Shown: piece by piece, positions 33,610 to 42,655 of the stretch
Numbering within the stretch: the first letter of the stretch is position 1
How the letters are laid out: every line of letters starts with the position of its first letter
Origin: CAYWMD01 sp964458575
GTDB taxonomy: Bacteria; Verrucomicrobiota; Verrucomicrobiia; Limisphaerales; JADLHS01
NCBI GenBank assembly: GCA_964458575.1
Contig: CAYWMD010000033.1
Location: 1 to 64,000 of the forward strand
Direction: 5' to 3'
Length of the DNA: 64,000 bases
Made by a program: the position numbers and the translations under genes
Notes under the pieces: model-generated
The model's input: the letters and a program-made list of their open reading frames with translations, nothing else
Told to the model about the DNA's origin: nothing
Databases searched by the model: none

Positions 33610-34562
33610 CCCCGCCGATGGTCGTTGCGATTTTGATTCTGCGCGGCGCGCTGAACGTGATCGGTGCGGAGAATCCCCCATCCGCTCCGTCGAATGCAGA
33701 AGCAGACCGTCAGCGCGAAGCCGCCATCGCTGAATTCACGCGCAAGACGAAGGCGGCGAACTACCCGGCGCTCTTTGAAAAGGCGGCGGCGGAGTTCAAC
33801 GTGCCGGCCGATATCCTGAAGGGCGTGGCGTTCGCCGAAACGCGCTGGGAACATTTGACCTGGCCGCCCGGCGAGAATTATTCGCCCGATACTGGCATGC
33901 CGCGGCCCTACGGAATCATGTCGCTGTGGTCGAATGAGTTCTTTGGTTACAGCCTGGTGGAAGCGGCTTCCCTCATCGGCAAAGACCCCGAGGAACTCAA
34001 ATCCGATCCCTACCAGAACATCCGGGGCGGCGCGGCGTTGCTGCGGAAACTCCATGATGAAAACCCCAAACCACCGGGGACCACCGATCAGGACATCGAA
34101 AGCTGGCGCTACGCCATCGTGAAATATTGCGGCATCCCCGAGCGCGACCTGAGCCATCAGCATGGCCTGGACGTGTATGAATTCATGAACCGCGGTTACC
34201 ACCGGTACGGCATTGAGTGGGACGCGCGTCCGGTCAACCTCGCTCCCATGCGCGAAGAGGTCAGGCGCATACGCGAGGAGGAGCGACAAAAGATGCAACT
34301 CGCCAACCAGGCACTTCAGGCGACAGGAAGCGTTGCCCAGACCCAGGCTGCGACTCGCCCGCCCGCCGTTCTCACGGAACGGGAACGCGCAAGGCGGTTG
34401 CGAACCGAAGCGGCCGTGGCTAAAAGCACGTCGGACGTCCCGGCGGAAGTGGCGGACAGATCGGGGATTCGATGGCTTGCGATCATTGTGGTGCTGCTGG
34501 TGGCCGCGGGCACCGTTTGGCTCTGGCGCCGGGCCGGGCGAAAAACGGAATCGGGATCGTGA
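33591..34562 (+). CDS. Lytic-transglycosylase-like protein with C-terminal anchor
   Basis: 323 residues from ATG 33591, overlapping the previous gene by 19 bp; ATG 33618 (MVVAILILRGALNVIGAE) is an alternative that begins with the signal peptide. The SLT-like lysozyme fold is suggested by FEKAAAEFNVPADILKGVAF followed by AETRWEHL, where the Glu is the expected catalytic acid, and by YGIMSLW and NIRGGAALLRKL, which match family blocks. After an Ala/Gln/Thr-rich linker there is a C-terminal membrane helix (WLAIIVVLLVAAGTVWLW) and a basic tail. It would cleave peptidoglycan in the periplasm. The amidase gene follows, so the two may both act on the wall. Confidence 0.75.
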   Translation: MACGKITPPMVVAILILRGALNVIGAENPPSAPSNAEADRQREAAIAEFTRKTKAANYPALFEKAAAEFNVPADILKGVAFAETRWEHLTWPPGENYSPDTGMPRPYGIMSLWSNEFFGYSLVEAASLIGKDPEELKSDPYQNIRGGAALLRKLHDENPKPPGTTDQDIESWRYAIVKYCGIPERDLSHQHGLDVYEFMNRGYHRYGIEWDARPVNLAPMREEVRRIREEERQKMQLANQALQATGSVAQTQAATRPPAVLTERERARRLRTEAAVAKSTSDVPAEVADRSGIRWLAIIVVLLVAAGTVWLWRRAGRKTESGS

Positions 34563-34689
34563 CCTTGAACCGCCGCTGGCGTCATGATGGCAGAACCGGC
34601 TTTCCGCCCCACATGTTTATGTGCAAACCCCGGAGGCTTTTCAGGTTTTCCGGCTCTGCTTTCCGGGCCAGAGTCTTTCAGTTAGAAAC

Positions 34690-37632
34690 ATGAAGACCCG
34701 CGAAACGATTTCTACCTTTCGGGTTGACCGAGTTGCCCGGACCGCCAAGCGGATTCTTTCCTGGCTGTGCGTTTCGATCACCACCTGCGGCACGCTGGCC
34801 AGCACCGATTACGGTCCGGCGGTGGACCGGATGATCACCTGTTCCAAGTGGTACACCAGCGGTTATGGCAAGAAGTTCGTGGTGATTCACGACATGGAAG
34901 GTTATTACCTCACCGGTATTTCCTATCTCCGCCGGTGCGACCTGAATGCCAGCGGTGGGTACAACGTTGCCACGAGCTGTCATTATGTCGTCAACGGGTT
35001 GAAGGATTACGCGAGCGACGCCGAGCGCGGTGAAGTGTCGCAATTGGTGCGCGAAGCGAATTACGCGTGGCATGCGCGCTGTTGGAATCAATACTCGCTG
35101 GGCACGGAGCATGAGGGTTTCGCCAGCAATCCGGCCTGGTACACCGAGGAAATGTACCAGGCGTCCGCCCTCCTCCAGCGCCATCTCTGCGACAAGTTCA
35201 GCATTCCCAAGGACCGCAATCGCGTCATCGCGCACGGGCAAAAGTCCGTTTCCGGCTGGCCGGCGTGGGCTTCCGCCAATCTGGGCATTGATCCTTATTG
35301 CAACGATCACACCGACCCCGGACCGTACTGGGACTGGAATCACTTCATGGATTTGTTGATCGGCCAGGTCAACGACGCGGCCGTGGTCAGTGGCAGCGTG
35401 CCGGCCGCGGTACCCGCCGGCTCGACCTTCGCTGCCATCATTACGATGAACAACAACGGCTCGAAACCGTGGACATCCGACGCCACGGCGCACAAACTGG
35501 GTTCGCAAAACCCGCAGGACAACACGCGCTGGGGGATCAGCCGCGTCAACCTGCCATCCGGCACGATCAATCCCGGGGCGAACGCCGTGTTCAGTTTCAT
35601 CGCGACCGCGCCGGTCACCCCGGGCACCTACGCGTTTGACTGGAAGATGGTCGAGGACGGCGTGGAATGGTTTGGCGACACCTCCACCAGAACCATCACG
35701 GTGACGCCGTCGGGTCCAATCATCAATCCGCAGCCGGTGAGCAAGACGGTCAATCCGGGGGTGAATACCAGTTTTACGGTGGGCGCGGCGGGGACCGGAA
35801 CGTTGACTTACCAATGGCGATGGGAAGGCGTGAATCTTTCCAACGGTGGAAAATTCTCCGGCGCCACGAATGCCACGCTCAACATCTCGAACGTGCAGCA
35901 AACCGAGGTCGGCAATTACTCGGTCGCGGTGACCGACGACAACGGGACCAGCATCAGTGCCAGTGCCGCGCTGGCGGTGAACACCGTCGTGGCTTTCAAC
36001 GAAACGTTCGAGGCCGGCAACCTGAGCAACTGGGGTCTGGCCAGCAATGCCGCCTCGCCAGCGGCCACCATGCTCTCCATTTCCTCCGCGCATAATCACA
36101 CGTCCGGCGGGACTTACAGCGCGTACGTGGACATTTCCACCGACCGCATGTATCGCAACATCGGGGCCGAAGTGGCCGGCCGCGGGAAGGCGACCTTCTG
36201 GGTTTACGACAGCACGCAGACGCGCGTCTTTGCGGAAGTGCGCTCCTATTCCGGCACCGGGTTCGAGCAGGGCGCCTTGAATCAACTGCTGGCCATCGGA
36301 AAGTACAACACGGTGACGTTGCCGGGCGAGACGTTCGACGCGACCAAGTACCAGGGCCGGATTGTCAGCGGCGCCAATGCCGGCTGGTTCAACTTGAACG
36401 GTCCCGGCGCGCCCAGCCGTTCCGCCGGCTGGCACAAGTTCGAGATCGAGCGTCTGGCTGATTTCAGCACCGTGAACTGGTACGTGGACGGCGTGTTGTG
36501 CCGGACCTTCACCGGTTTGACGTCGCCCGCGTGGGATTGCGTGGTGGTGGGTTCGGTCGGCGCGGGAAGCACGGCAGGTGACGCGTGGGTGGATGATTTC
36601 AAGGTGGAGTATTACGACCCGCCGACCATCAGCACGCAACCGACCAACAAGACCGTCGTTGCCGGGAACCCAGCCAGCTTCAGCATCGCTGCTGCCGGCA
36701 CGGTAACCGGCATTCAATGGCGCAAGAACGGCGCGACTCTTCCGAACGGCGGCAACATTTCCGGCGCCACGTCCGGAACGTTGACGGTCAACAATGCGCA
36801 GGCGGGCGATGCCGCCGATTACGATGCCGTGGTCAGCAACGGCGCCGGTCCGGTCAATACCCTGACCGTGAGCTTAAAGGTCGCGCCCGCGATCACGGCG
36901 CAACCGCTGGCCAGCACCAACCTGCCCGGCGGCGCGGCGACTTTCACGATCAGCGCGGGCGGCCAGTCGCCGTTGAGCTACCAATGGCGACGCAACGGCA
37001 CAAATCTCAACGATGGATTGCGCGTATTCGGCTCCGCCGCGGCCGCTTTGTTCCTGACCGGCCTCAACCCGGACGATGAGGGCGGTTATTCCGTCGTGGT
37101 CAGCAACGTCGCGGGCATGGCGACCAGTGTCTCCGTTCCTCTGGTGGTGCTCGATCCGCCGGTCATTCTTACGCCGCCGGCGGACCGGTTGGTGAATCTT
37201 GGCGCAACGGCCCTGTTCACCGTCACAGCGACCGGCACGCCGCCATTGGCTTTCCAATGGAAATTCAACGACACCGACATTGCCGGGGCCACCTCAACCA
37301 GCTACAGCATCACGAACGTTCAACCGGAGCACACCGGCGCGTATTCCGTGCAAGTGAGCAACGCCGTGGATCTCGTCGTCAGCATCGAGGCCGTCTTGTC
37401 GCTGGTCACGCCTCCGCCGCAATTGTTCCCGCCTGAGATTTCTGGAGATACGATCACGCTGACCTGGAGCGCTCTGGGTGGCAGAACCTACCGGGTGCAA
37501 TACAAGGACGAGCTTGCCGATCCCGATTGGACCAATCTGTCACCCGACGTCACCGCCGACGGCCCCACGGCATCAAAGACTGATCCATTCGTCCCAACGC
37601 AGCGATTCTACCGCATCATTGCCCTCGATTGA
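34690..37632 (+). CDS. Secreted amidase-type protein with NBR1-like and Ig-like domains
   Basis: 980 residues from ATG 34690; the frame is open to 34621 but the signal-like N-terminus fits 34690. Domain order: an amidase_2/PGRP-type domain (about 45-225) with zinc-ligand-like His in FVVIHDMEGYY, SCHYVVNG, LGTEHEGF and NDHTDPGPYWDW; an NBR1-like Ig domain (about 235-340, NNGSKPWTSDATAHKLGSQN); an Ig-like domain; a jelly-roll-like segment (about 435-640, ETFEAGNLSNWGLASN); three more Ig-like domains (about 645-905); and a short C-terminal domain ending PTQRFYRIIALD, like that of the giant protein at 3-7910. Likely binds or cleaves wall material outside the inner membrane. Confidence 0.85.
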   Translation: MKTRETISTFRVDRVARTAKRILSWLCVSITTCGTLASTDYGPAVDRMITCSKWYTSGYGKKFVVIHDMEGYYLTGISYLRRCDLNASGGYNVATSCHYVVNGLKDYASDAERGEVSQLVREANYAWHARCWNQYSLGTEHEGFASNPAWYTEEMYQASALLQRHLCDKFSIPKDRNRVIAHGQKSVSGWPAWASANLGIDPYCNDHTDPGPYWDWNHFMDLLIGQVNDAAVVSGSVPAAVPAGSTFAAIITMNNNGSKPWTSDATAHKLGSQNPQDNTRWGISRVNLPSGTINPGANAVFSFIATAPVTPGTYAFDWKMVEDGVEWFGDTSTRTITVTPSGPIINPQPVSKTVNPGVNTSFTVGAAGTGTLTYQWRWEGVNLSNGGKFSGATNATLNISNVQQTEVGNYSVAVTDDNGTSISASAALAVNTVVAFNETFEAGNLSNWGLASNAASPAATMLSISSAHNHTSGGTYSAYVDISTDRMYRNIGAEVAGRGKATFWVYDSTQTRVFAEVRSYSGTGFEQGALNQLLAIGKYNTVTLPGETFDATKYQGRIVSGANAGWFNLNGPGAPSRSAGWHKFEIERLADFSTVNWYVDGVLCRTFTGLTSPAWDCVVVGSVGAGSTAGDAWVDDFKVEYYDPPTISTQPTNKTVVAGNPASFSIAAAGTVTGIQWRKNGATLPNGGNISGATSGTLTVNNAQAGDAADYDAVVSNGAGPVNTLTVSLKVAPAITAQPLASTNLPGGAATFTISAGGQSPLSYQWRRNGTNLNDGLRVFGSAAAALFLTGLNPDDEGGYSVVVSNVAGMATSVSVPLVVLDPPVILTPPADRLVNLGATALFTVTATGTPPLAFQWKFNDTDIAGATSTSYSITNVQPEHTGAYSVQVSNAVDLVVSIEAVLSLVTPPPQLFPPEISGDTITLTWSALGGRTYRVQYKDELADPDWTNLSPDVTADGPTASKTDPFVPTQRFYRIIALD

Positions 37633-37722
37633 TGGGATGAGTAATGAAACGGTGTCGAGGCCAGCAGATGAAACCGCGGCGAAGCGGCGTTAGAACGGTT
37701 GCCAGAACTGTTTTTCGAAAAG

Positions 37723-37790
37723 TCCCTCACCCTGTCCCTCTTCCCATCCGATGGGGAGCGGGTGGCCGCAGGCCGGGTGACGGGTCTTTC
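37723..37790. repeat. REP-like palindrome, single copy G
   Basis: One long-form unit: CCCTCACCCTGTCCCTCTTC, then CCATC-CGATGGGGAGCGGG and a GC-rich tail ending GGGTGACGGG. It lies between the convergent amidase and enolase-superfamily genes and resembles copy A. Confidence 0.85.
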
Positions 37791-37824
37791 GTTTTCAATC
37801 CGAAAATCCCTTTCGGCCATCGTT

Positions 37825-39015
37825 CTAATAATTGGTAAAGCTCCCGTCCTCACTGCGCCAATGAGGCGGCTCGGTCATTTCGGCGGGATGATTCCTGGTG
37901 GCCTCCTTGTTGAACTTTACGCCCAGGCCCGGCGTGGTCGGCACAGTGAGCCAGCCGCCTTCCTGACGAAACGAGCACTCAAAGACATCCGGCAACATGC
38001 TTTGCGGCGGCCGTAAGATTTCCTGCGGGCCGGCGTTGTCGCACGCGAGGTCCAGGTGCAATTCCGCCGCCGTGCAGACCGGGCCGAGCGGATTGTGCAG
38101 GAGCAACTTGATCAGGTGCGTCTCGGCCATCGCTGCGATTTTGCGACCCGCGGTGATGCCGCCGCAAATGCACAGGTCCGGCCGCACGTAGTCCAAAAGG
38201 TCCGCCTCAATGGCCTCGCGGAATTCCCACTGGCTGGCCCATTGTTCGCCGGCGGCCAGCGGCACGTTGGTGTGCGCGCGGATGTGCCGGTAGCCAGCGA
38301 TGTGTTCCGAGCGAATCGGGTCTTCAATCACGAAAACGCGCAGGGGTTCGCATTCGCGGCAGAACCATACGGCTTCGGGTGGACTCAACCGCGTGTGCAA
38401 ATCCACCATCAACTCCAGGTCATCGCCCACCGCGTCGCGCACCGCGCGCAACTGTCGCAACGCCAGCAGGCACGCCGCTTTCGGATCGAACAAACCTTCC
38501 TCCGCGTTCGGCGAAATGCGGAAATACTTCAAGCCGTCAGTCACATGCTGTTTCGCCGCCGCCTTGATTTCGGCTTCGTCGGAAGCGTTGTCGGTGCCAA
38601 CCGCCGTTTTCGAATGTGGGTGTTCGACCGCCGAGGTCAGATAGCCCGGTTGGAAAAAGCACTCAACCCGGTCGCGACAGCGACCTCCGAGCAGTTCATA
38701 GACCGGCACCCCGAGCGCCTGGCCTTTGATGTCCCACAGCGCCATGTCAATCGCGGAAACCGCCGAGCCGATCAGCCGGTCGGCCGGATAAAATCCGCCG
38801 CGCGCCATGCGTTGCCAGAGATGCTCGATGCGCGCCGGGTCTTCGCCGATCAGCCATTTTTTCAGATGTTCAACTGCGCCAATAATCGCTTTCCAGCGGC
38901 GTTGCAGGCCGGCCTCGCCCACGCCGGTCAGGCCGGCGTCCGTTTCCACGAGCACAATGACAAGCGTTCGCCCGGGCGCCTGGACTGGATGAACTGTGAT
39001 GTCGGTGATTTTCAT
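37825..39015 (-). CDS. Enolase-superfamily sugar-acid dehydratase (DgoD-like)
   Basis: 396 residues with both mandelate-racemase domains. N-terminal capping domain MKITDITVHPVQAPGRTLVI; barrel with metal ligands Asp in LELMVDLHTRLS, Glu in FVIEDPIRSE and Glu in LAAGEQWASQ, and the His in LLHNPLGPVCTAA. The HNPLGP block and the GEQ metal site are as in D-galactonate dehydratase and related acid-sugar dehydratases, which remove water from sugar acids to give 2-keto-3-deoxy acids. It is the last gene of a three-gene minus-strand operon with aldehyde and 2-hydroxyacid dehydrogenases. Substrate (galactonate, gluconate, fuconate or other) cannot be told from sequence alone. Confidence 0.88.
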   Translation of the reverse strand: MKITDITVHPVQAPGRTLVIVLVETDAGLTGVGEAGLQRRWKAIIGAVEHLKKWLIGEDPARIEHLWQRMARGGFYPADRLIGSAVSAIDMALWDIKGQALGVPVYELLGGRCRDRVECFFQPGYLTSAVEHPHSKTAVGTDNASDEAEIKAAAKQHVTDGLKYFRISPNAEEGLFDPKAACLLALRQLRAVRDAVGDDLELMVDLHTRLSPPEAVWFCRECEPLRVFVIEDPIRSEHIAGYRHIRAHTNVPLAAGEQWASQWEFREAIEADLLDYVRPDLCICGGITAGRKIAAMAETHLIKLLLHNPLGPVCTAAELHLDLACDNAGPQEILRPPQSMLPDVFECSFRQEGGWLTVPTTPGLGVKFNKEATRNHPAEMTEPPHWRSEDGSFTNY

Positions 39016-39064
39016 ATTTCCGATTTAGAAGTGAACAAGCGAGAACGGACTGTGCATGAATTCG

Positions 39065-40060
39065 TCATGATCTCAAACCGCGTTCATAAACCTCCGGGTT
39101 CACGACCAAGTCCGGTCGCCGGCCCGCCAGCACCGCCAGCGCATTGTCAATCGCGCAGCGGAACACCGCGTGAACGCCTTCAATGGCGCGGTTGCCGTGA
39201 TGCGGCGCGAACACGACGTTGGGCAAACCGCACAACGGCGAGTCACGCCACTTTGGTGGATCATCCAACCCGGCGCCCGCGAGCCGGCCCTTGAGCATCG
39301 CGTCGGCGAGCGCGGCTTCGTCAATGAGCTGTTGTCGCGCGGCGTTCACGATAATGGCCGATGGTTTCATCAACGCCAGTTCCGCGACGCCAATCATGCC
39401 GTCGGTCTGAGCGTCAAGGCGGACGTGGAGCGAAACAAAATCACTTTCGCGCAAGAGCGTCTGGAGGTCCACGAGACGAACGCCATGCTTCGCGACAAAG
39501 CCAGCATCGGGCGCTGGTTCGACAGCCAGGATTTGCATATCAAAGCCGGTCGCCCGACGCGCGACTGCCTGCCCGATCCGGCCCAGTCCCACAATGCCCA
39601 GCGTCTTGCCCCAAAGCGAAACTCCCATGCCCCGTCCGTAACGGCCCGCGCATATTTCGTTATGAAAGTGCGGAATCTGCCGCGCGACGGCCAGCATCAA
39701 GCCGAACGTCATGTCAGCGACCACTTCGACGCCTTCACGAATCGGCGCGAAGGTGACAACGATGCCGCGCGCCGTTGCCGCGTCCACGTCGAGCCAGTCG
39801 TATCCGCTGGCGGCGATGGAAAGAACCTTGAGCGACGGGTGCCGTTGCATTTGTTCTGCCGAGGGCAGCGTGCGGATGGACGACGGCAAGATCAGCGCGT
39901 TGGCATCGGCTAAAGCGATATCCGCGTCTCCCGCCCGTAGCGACATGAAGGTCGGTTCAGCCACCCACTCGACACCGGACTGGTCCAGATGCGCCCGGTG
40001 GGCTTCAAGCACTTCGAGACACGTCGGGTTTAGGATCAAGAGTCGGGGTTTGCGGTTCAT
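39065..40060 (-). CDS. D-2-hydroxyacid dehydrogenase family protein
   Basis: 331 residues. NAD-binding Rossmann motif LGIVGLGRIGQAVARRATGF; catalytic region IIVNAARQQLIDEAAL with the Arg, a Glu region DDPPKWRDSP, and the His in VVFAPHHGNRAIEGV. The length and layout match SerA/GhrB/phosphoglycerate-dehydrogenase-type enzymes, which interconvert 2-keto and D-2-hydroxy acids. The substrate is not clear. Its start overlaps the stop of the aldehyde dehydrogenase gene (ATGA), so the two are translationally coupled. The operon context suggests a role in sugar-acid or small hydroxyacid metabolism. Confidence 0.9.
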   Translation of the reverse strand: MNRKPRLLILNPTCLEVLEAHRAHLDQSGVEWVAEPTFMSLRAGDADIALADANALILPSSIRTLPSAEQMQRHPSLKVLSIAASGYDWLDVDAATARGIVVTFAPIREGVEVVADMTFGLMLAVARQIPHFHNEICAGRYGRGMGVSLWGKTLGIVGLGRIGQAVARRATGFDMQILAVEPAPDAGFVAKHGVRLVDLQTLLRESDFVSLHVRLDAQTDGMIGVAELALMKPSAIIVNAARQQLIDEAALADAMLKGRLAGAGLDDPPKWRDSPLCGLPNVVFAPHHGNRAIEGVHAVFRCAIDNALAVLAGRRPDLVVNPEVYERGLRS

Positions 40061-41502
40061 GATCGGGCCACTATCTGGGTTTCGCAGAATTCCAGCAACC
40101 CTTCCAAGCCACCCTCGCGACCGTAGCCGGATTGTTTCATGCCGCCAAACGGCATCTCCGGTCGTGGACCCGCCCCGGTATTCCAGCCCACGTGACCGAA
40201 ATTCAAACGGGCAATCACGCGTTCGGCGCGAGCAGGATCCTTGGTGAACAAGTAGGCAGCCAGACCGTAAGGGGTGCTGTTGGCGGCCCGCACCAGTGAT
40301 TCCTCCTCGTCGAAAGTCGCCATCGCCACAACCGGCCCGAATGTCTCCTCGCGGCAGACGAGCATTTCAGAGGTGACGCCGGTCAGCACGGTCGGGGGAT
40401 AGAATGCACCCCAATCATTGGCCGGACGCGGCGGGTCCTGGCCGACAATCCGGCGCGCCCCGCGGGAAATGGCGTCGCGCACATGGGCGGAAACCTTGTC
40501 AAAACCGTCGCGGTTTATCAAAGGCCCGATGTCGGTTTGGGGGTCAAGGCCGTTGCCAACGCGCAATTTTGCCACCTGATCCGCCACCATTGCCGTGTAC
40601 GAGTCCGCCACACGCTGGTGCACATAGACGCGGTTGGTGCAGATGCAGGTTTGTCCCGCAGCGCGAAATTTGTTCGCAAGCAGCGCGGCGACCGCGGCCT
40701 CAAGATCGGCGTCGTCAAAAACGATGAAGGGTGAGCTGCCGCCCAGTTCCAGGGCCAGGCGTTTGACGTGCGGCGCGGTTTTCGCGACGAGCTTCCGGCC
40801 CACTGAGGTCGAGCCGGTGAAACTGATTACCCGCACGGCTGGGTGACGGCATAAAACGTCGCCGATCGGCTCCGGGGGGCCAACAACAAGATTCAGTTGG
40901 CCAGCGGGGACGCCGGCGCGTTCGGCGGCATGAGTTAAAGCCAGGGTCGAGAGCGGCGCTTGTTCGGCCGGTTTGACAACGACCGCGCAACCGGCGGCGA
41001 GGGCGGGGGCAACCTTCTTGCCGATCATGGCCAGGGGAAGATTCCACGGCGTGATCAATCCCGCCACGCCCGCGGGCCGATGATGGATTGTCCAAGGACT
41101 GGCCGCGCCGGCGAGCGAGACCGATTCGGAGGTGACCCGGTGGATTTGTTCGGCGAAAAAGCGTAAGAATCCGGCCGTGTATTCAACTTCCACGACCGAT
41201 TCCTTCAGGGGCTTGCCGTTTTCAAGCGTAATGATGCGCCCAAATTCATGTTTGTGCTCGAGGAGTTGGTCGCTGATGGACTGCAGCCACGCTTTTCGCT
41301 GCTCGGGCGCTGCCGGCTGCCGCAGCGCTGTTTCCGCTGCGGCGATCGCTTGCGCCGTTTCTGCTTCGGCCAGGCACGGAAGCGCGGCGAGTCGTTCGCC
41401 CGTGGCGGGATTATGGACGTCGAAGGTCCCGCCCGCGGCAGTTGTAATCCATTGGCCGGCAACGTAACCGCCAAAATGTTTTAACAGTGGAGACTGGATC
41501 AT
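40057..41502 (-). CDS. NAD(P)-dependent aldehyde dehydrogenase
   Basis: 481 residues, full length for the ALDH superfamily. Key blocks: ITPWNLPLAMIGKKVAPALA, VISFTGSTSVGRKLV, ALELGGSSPFIVFDDADL with the general-base Glu, KFRAAGQTCICTNRVYV with the catalytic Cys, and EETFGPVVAMATFDEEE. C-terminal MPFGGMKQSGYGREGGLEGL is like succinate-semialdehyde and lactaldehyde dehydrogenases. As the first gene of the minus-strand operon, it probably oxidises an aldehyde formed in sugar-acid breakdown; the exact substrate is not shown. It overlaps the next gene by four bases. Confidence 0.94.
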   Translation of the reverse strand: MIQSPLLKHFGGYVAGQWITTAAGGTFDVHNPATGERLAALPCLAEAETAQAIAAAETALRQPAAPEQRKAWLQSISDQLLEHKHEFGRIITLENGKPLKESVVEVEYTAGFLRFFAEQIHRVTSESVSLAGAASPWTIHHRPAGVAGLITPWNLPLAMIGKKVAPALAAGCAVVVKPAEQAPLSTLALTHAAERAGVPAGQLNLVVGPPEPIGDVLCRHPAVRVISFTGSTSVGRKLVAKTAPHVKRLALELGGSSPFIVFDDADLEAAVAALLANKFRAAGQTCICTNRVYVHQRVADSYTAMVADQVAKLRVGNGLDPQTDIGPLINRDGFDKVSAHVRDAISRGARRIVGQDPPRPANDWGAFYPPTVLTGVTSEMLVCREETFGPVVAMATFDEEESLVRAANSTPYGLAAYLFTKDPARAERVIARLNFGHVGWNTGAGPRPEMPFGGMKQSGYGREGGLEGLLEFCETQIVARS

Positions 41503-41610
41503 ACTGTTTCCGGGCGACTTCCGTCGCGTGCGACATCTGCGTGCCGTTCAGGGTCGGTTTGGCCGGCAACACAGAGAGGTTAAACATTGTGCGGCCGACT
41601 GCAACCGCCG

Positions 41611-42588
41611 TCAGCGCGCGAAAATCTGCCGGATCACGTCCTCGATGGGCACTTCTTCGATGTCAATGTCACGGACAGGCAGTTCGTCGAGCAAAGCTTT
41701 GCAGGCGGGAATGACGCGGTCGCGCTTGACCTTGAGCCTGACGCGGTCGGCATTTTTTTCGACAACCTCGCCGTGCCGGGTCAAAGAGTCAGCCGGACAG
41801 GTGTCCGCCTTGTCACAGTGGATGGTGATGAGTTTGAAGTCAGCAAAGCGATCCACGACTTCGCTCAGGCGGCCGTCGAAGAATATCTTTCCGTGGTCAA
41901 TGATGATCACTCGTTGGCAGAGTTCCTGGATATCGGCCATGTAGTGACTGGTCAAAAGAATGGTGGTTTTGTGAGTTTCGTTGTACCGGCGGAGGAATTC
42001 ACGCACGGTTTTTTGCGAGACCACATCCAGGCCGATGGTCGGCTCATCGAGGAACAGGACCCTGGGCTGGTGCAGCAACGAAGCGATCAGCTCCATTTTC
42101 ATCCGCTCACCGAGCGAGAGTTCGCGGACGCTGACGTTTAGCTTTTCCTGGACGGTCAGCAGTTCGCTCATTTCGGCGACGGTGCGCTCGAACCGGTCCC
42201 GGGGAATGCCGTAGATTCTGGCATTGAGTTCCAGCGATTCGCGTGCGGGCAAATCCCACCAGAGCTGGTTTTTCTGGCCGAGTACGAGCGCAAACTGGCG
42301 ACGATAGCCATCGTGCCGCTCCCAGGGAACGTAGTCGAGCACACGAGCCGTGCCTTGGGTTGGATAGAGCAAGCCGGCCAGCATTTTGAGTGTGGTCGTT
42401 TTGCCGGCGCCGTTGGGGCCAAGGAAACCGACCAACTGGCCCGATTCAATCGAAAAGCTGACGTTGTTGACCGCGACCGTCTGCTCGTAGGTGCGGCGGA
42501 AGAGGCCTCGTACGGCGCCAGCAAATCCCGGTTGCTTCTTGTAGGTGCGAAACGTTTTGGTGAGACTGTTGACTTCGATGACGGGCAT
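41611..42588 (-). CDS. ABC transporter ATP-binding protein without adjacent permease
   Basis: 325 residues from ATG 42588 (MPVIEVNSLTKTF); the ORF extends to 42642 but those residues are encoded by a short repeat-like stretch (GATTGCAG.., GGAGATTGG). Walker A GFLGPNGAGKTTTLKML, Q-loop LVLGQKNQLWWDLPA, signature ELSLGERMKMELIASL, Walker B RVLFLDEPTIGLDV and the switch His in LLTSHYMADI. The LGQKNQLWWDLP block is typical of a NatA-like subgroup whose partners are DUF/ABC-2 permeases. No permease gene is beside it: the neighbours are dnaA upstream and, beyond a gap, an unrelated operon. An orphan or distant-partner arrangement is inferred. Confidence 0.9.
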   Translation of the reverse strand: MPVIEVNSLTKTFRTYKKQPGFAGAVRGLFRRTYEQTVAVNNVSFSIESGQLVGFLGPNGAGKTTTLKMLAGLLYPTQGTARVLDYVPWERHDGYRRQFALVLGQKNQLWWDLPARESLELNARIYGIPRDRFERTVAEMSELLTVQEKLNVSVRELSLGERMKMELIASLLHQPRVLFLDEPTIGLDVVSQKTVREFLRRYNETHKTTILLTSHYMADIQELCQRVIIIDHGKIFFDGRLSEVVDRFADFKLITIHCDKADTCPADSLTRHGEVVEKNADRVRLKVKRDRVIPACKALLDELPVRDIDIEEVPIEDVIRQIFAR

Positions 42589-42655
42589 TGGCGGTTGCAG
42601 ATTGCAGAGGGCGGATTGGAGATTGGATCTCGCGATCAGCAACCAACAATCAAGG

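Noticed and set aside
34678..36717. Long minus-strand ORF (679 codons) opposite the amidase gene
   Set aside because: Antisense shadow with no recognisable domain; the plus strand codes for Ig-like domains.
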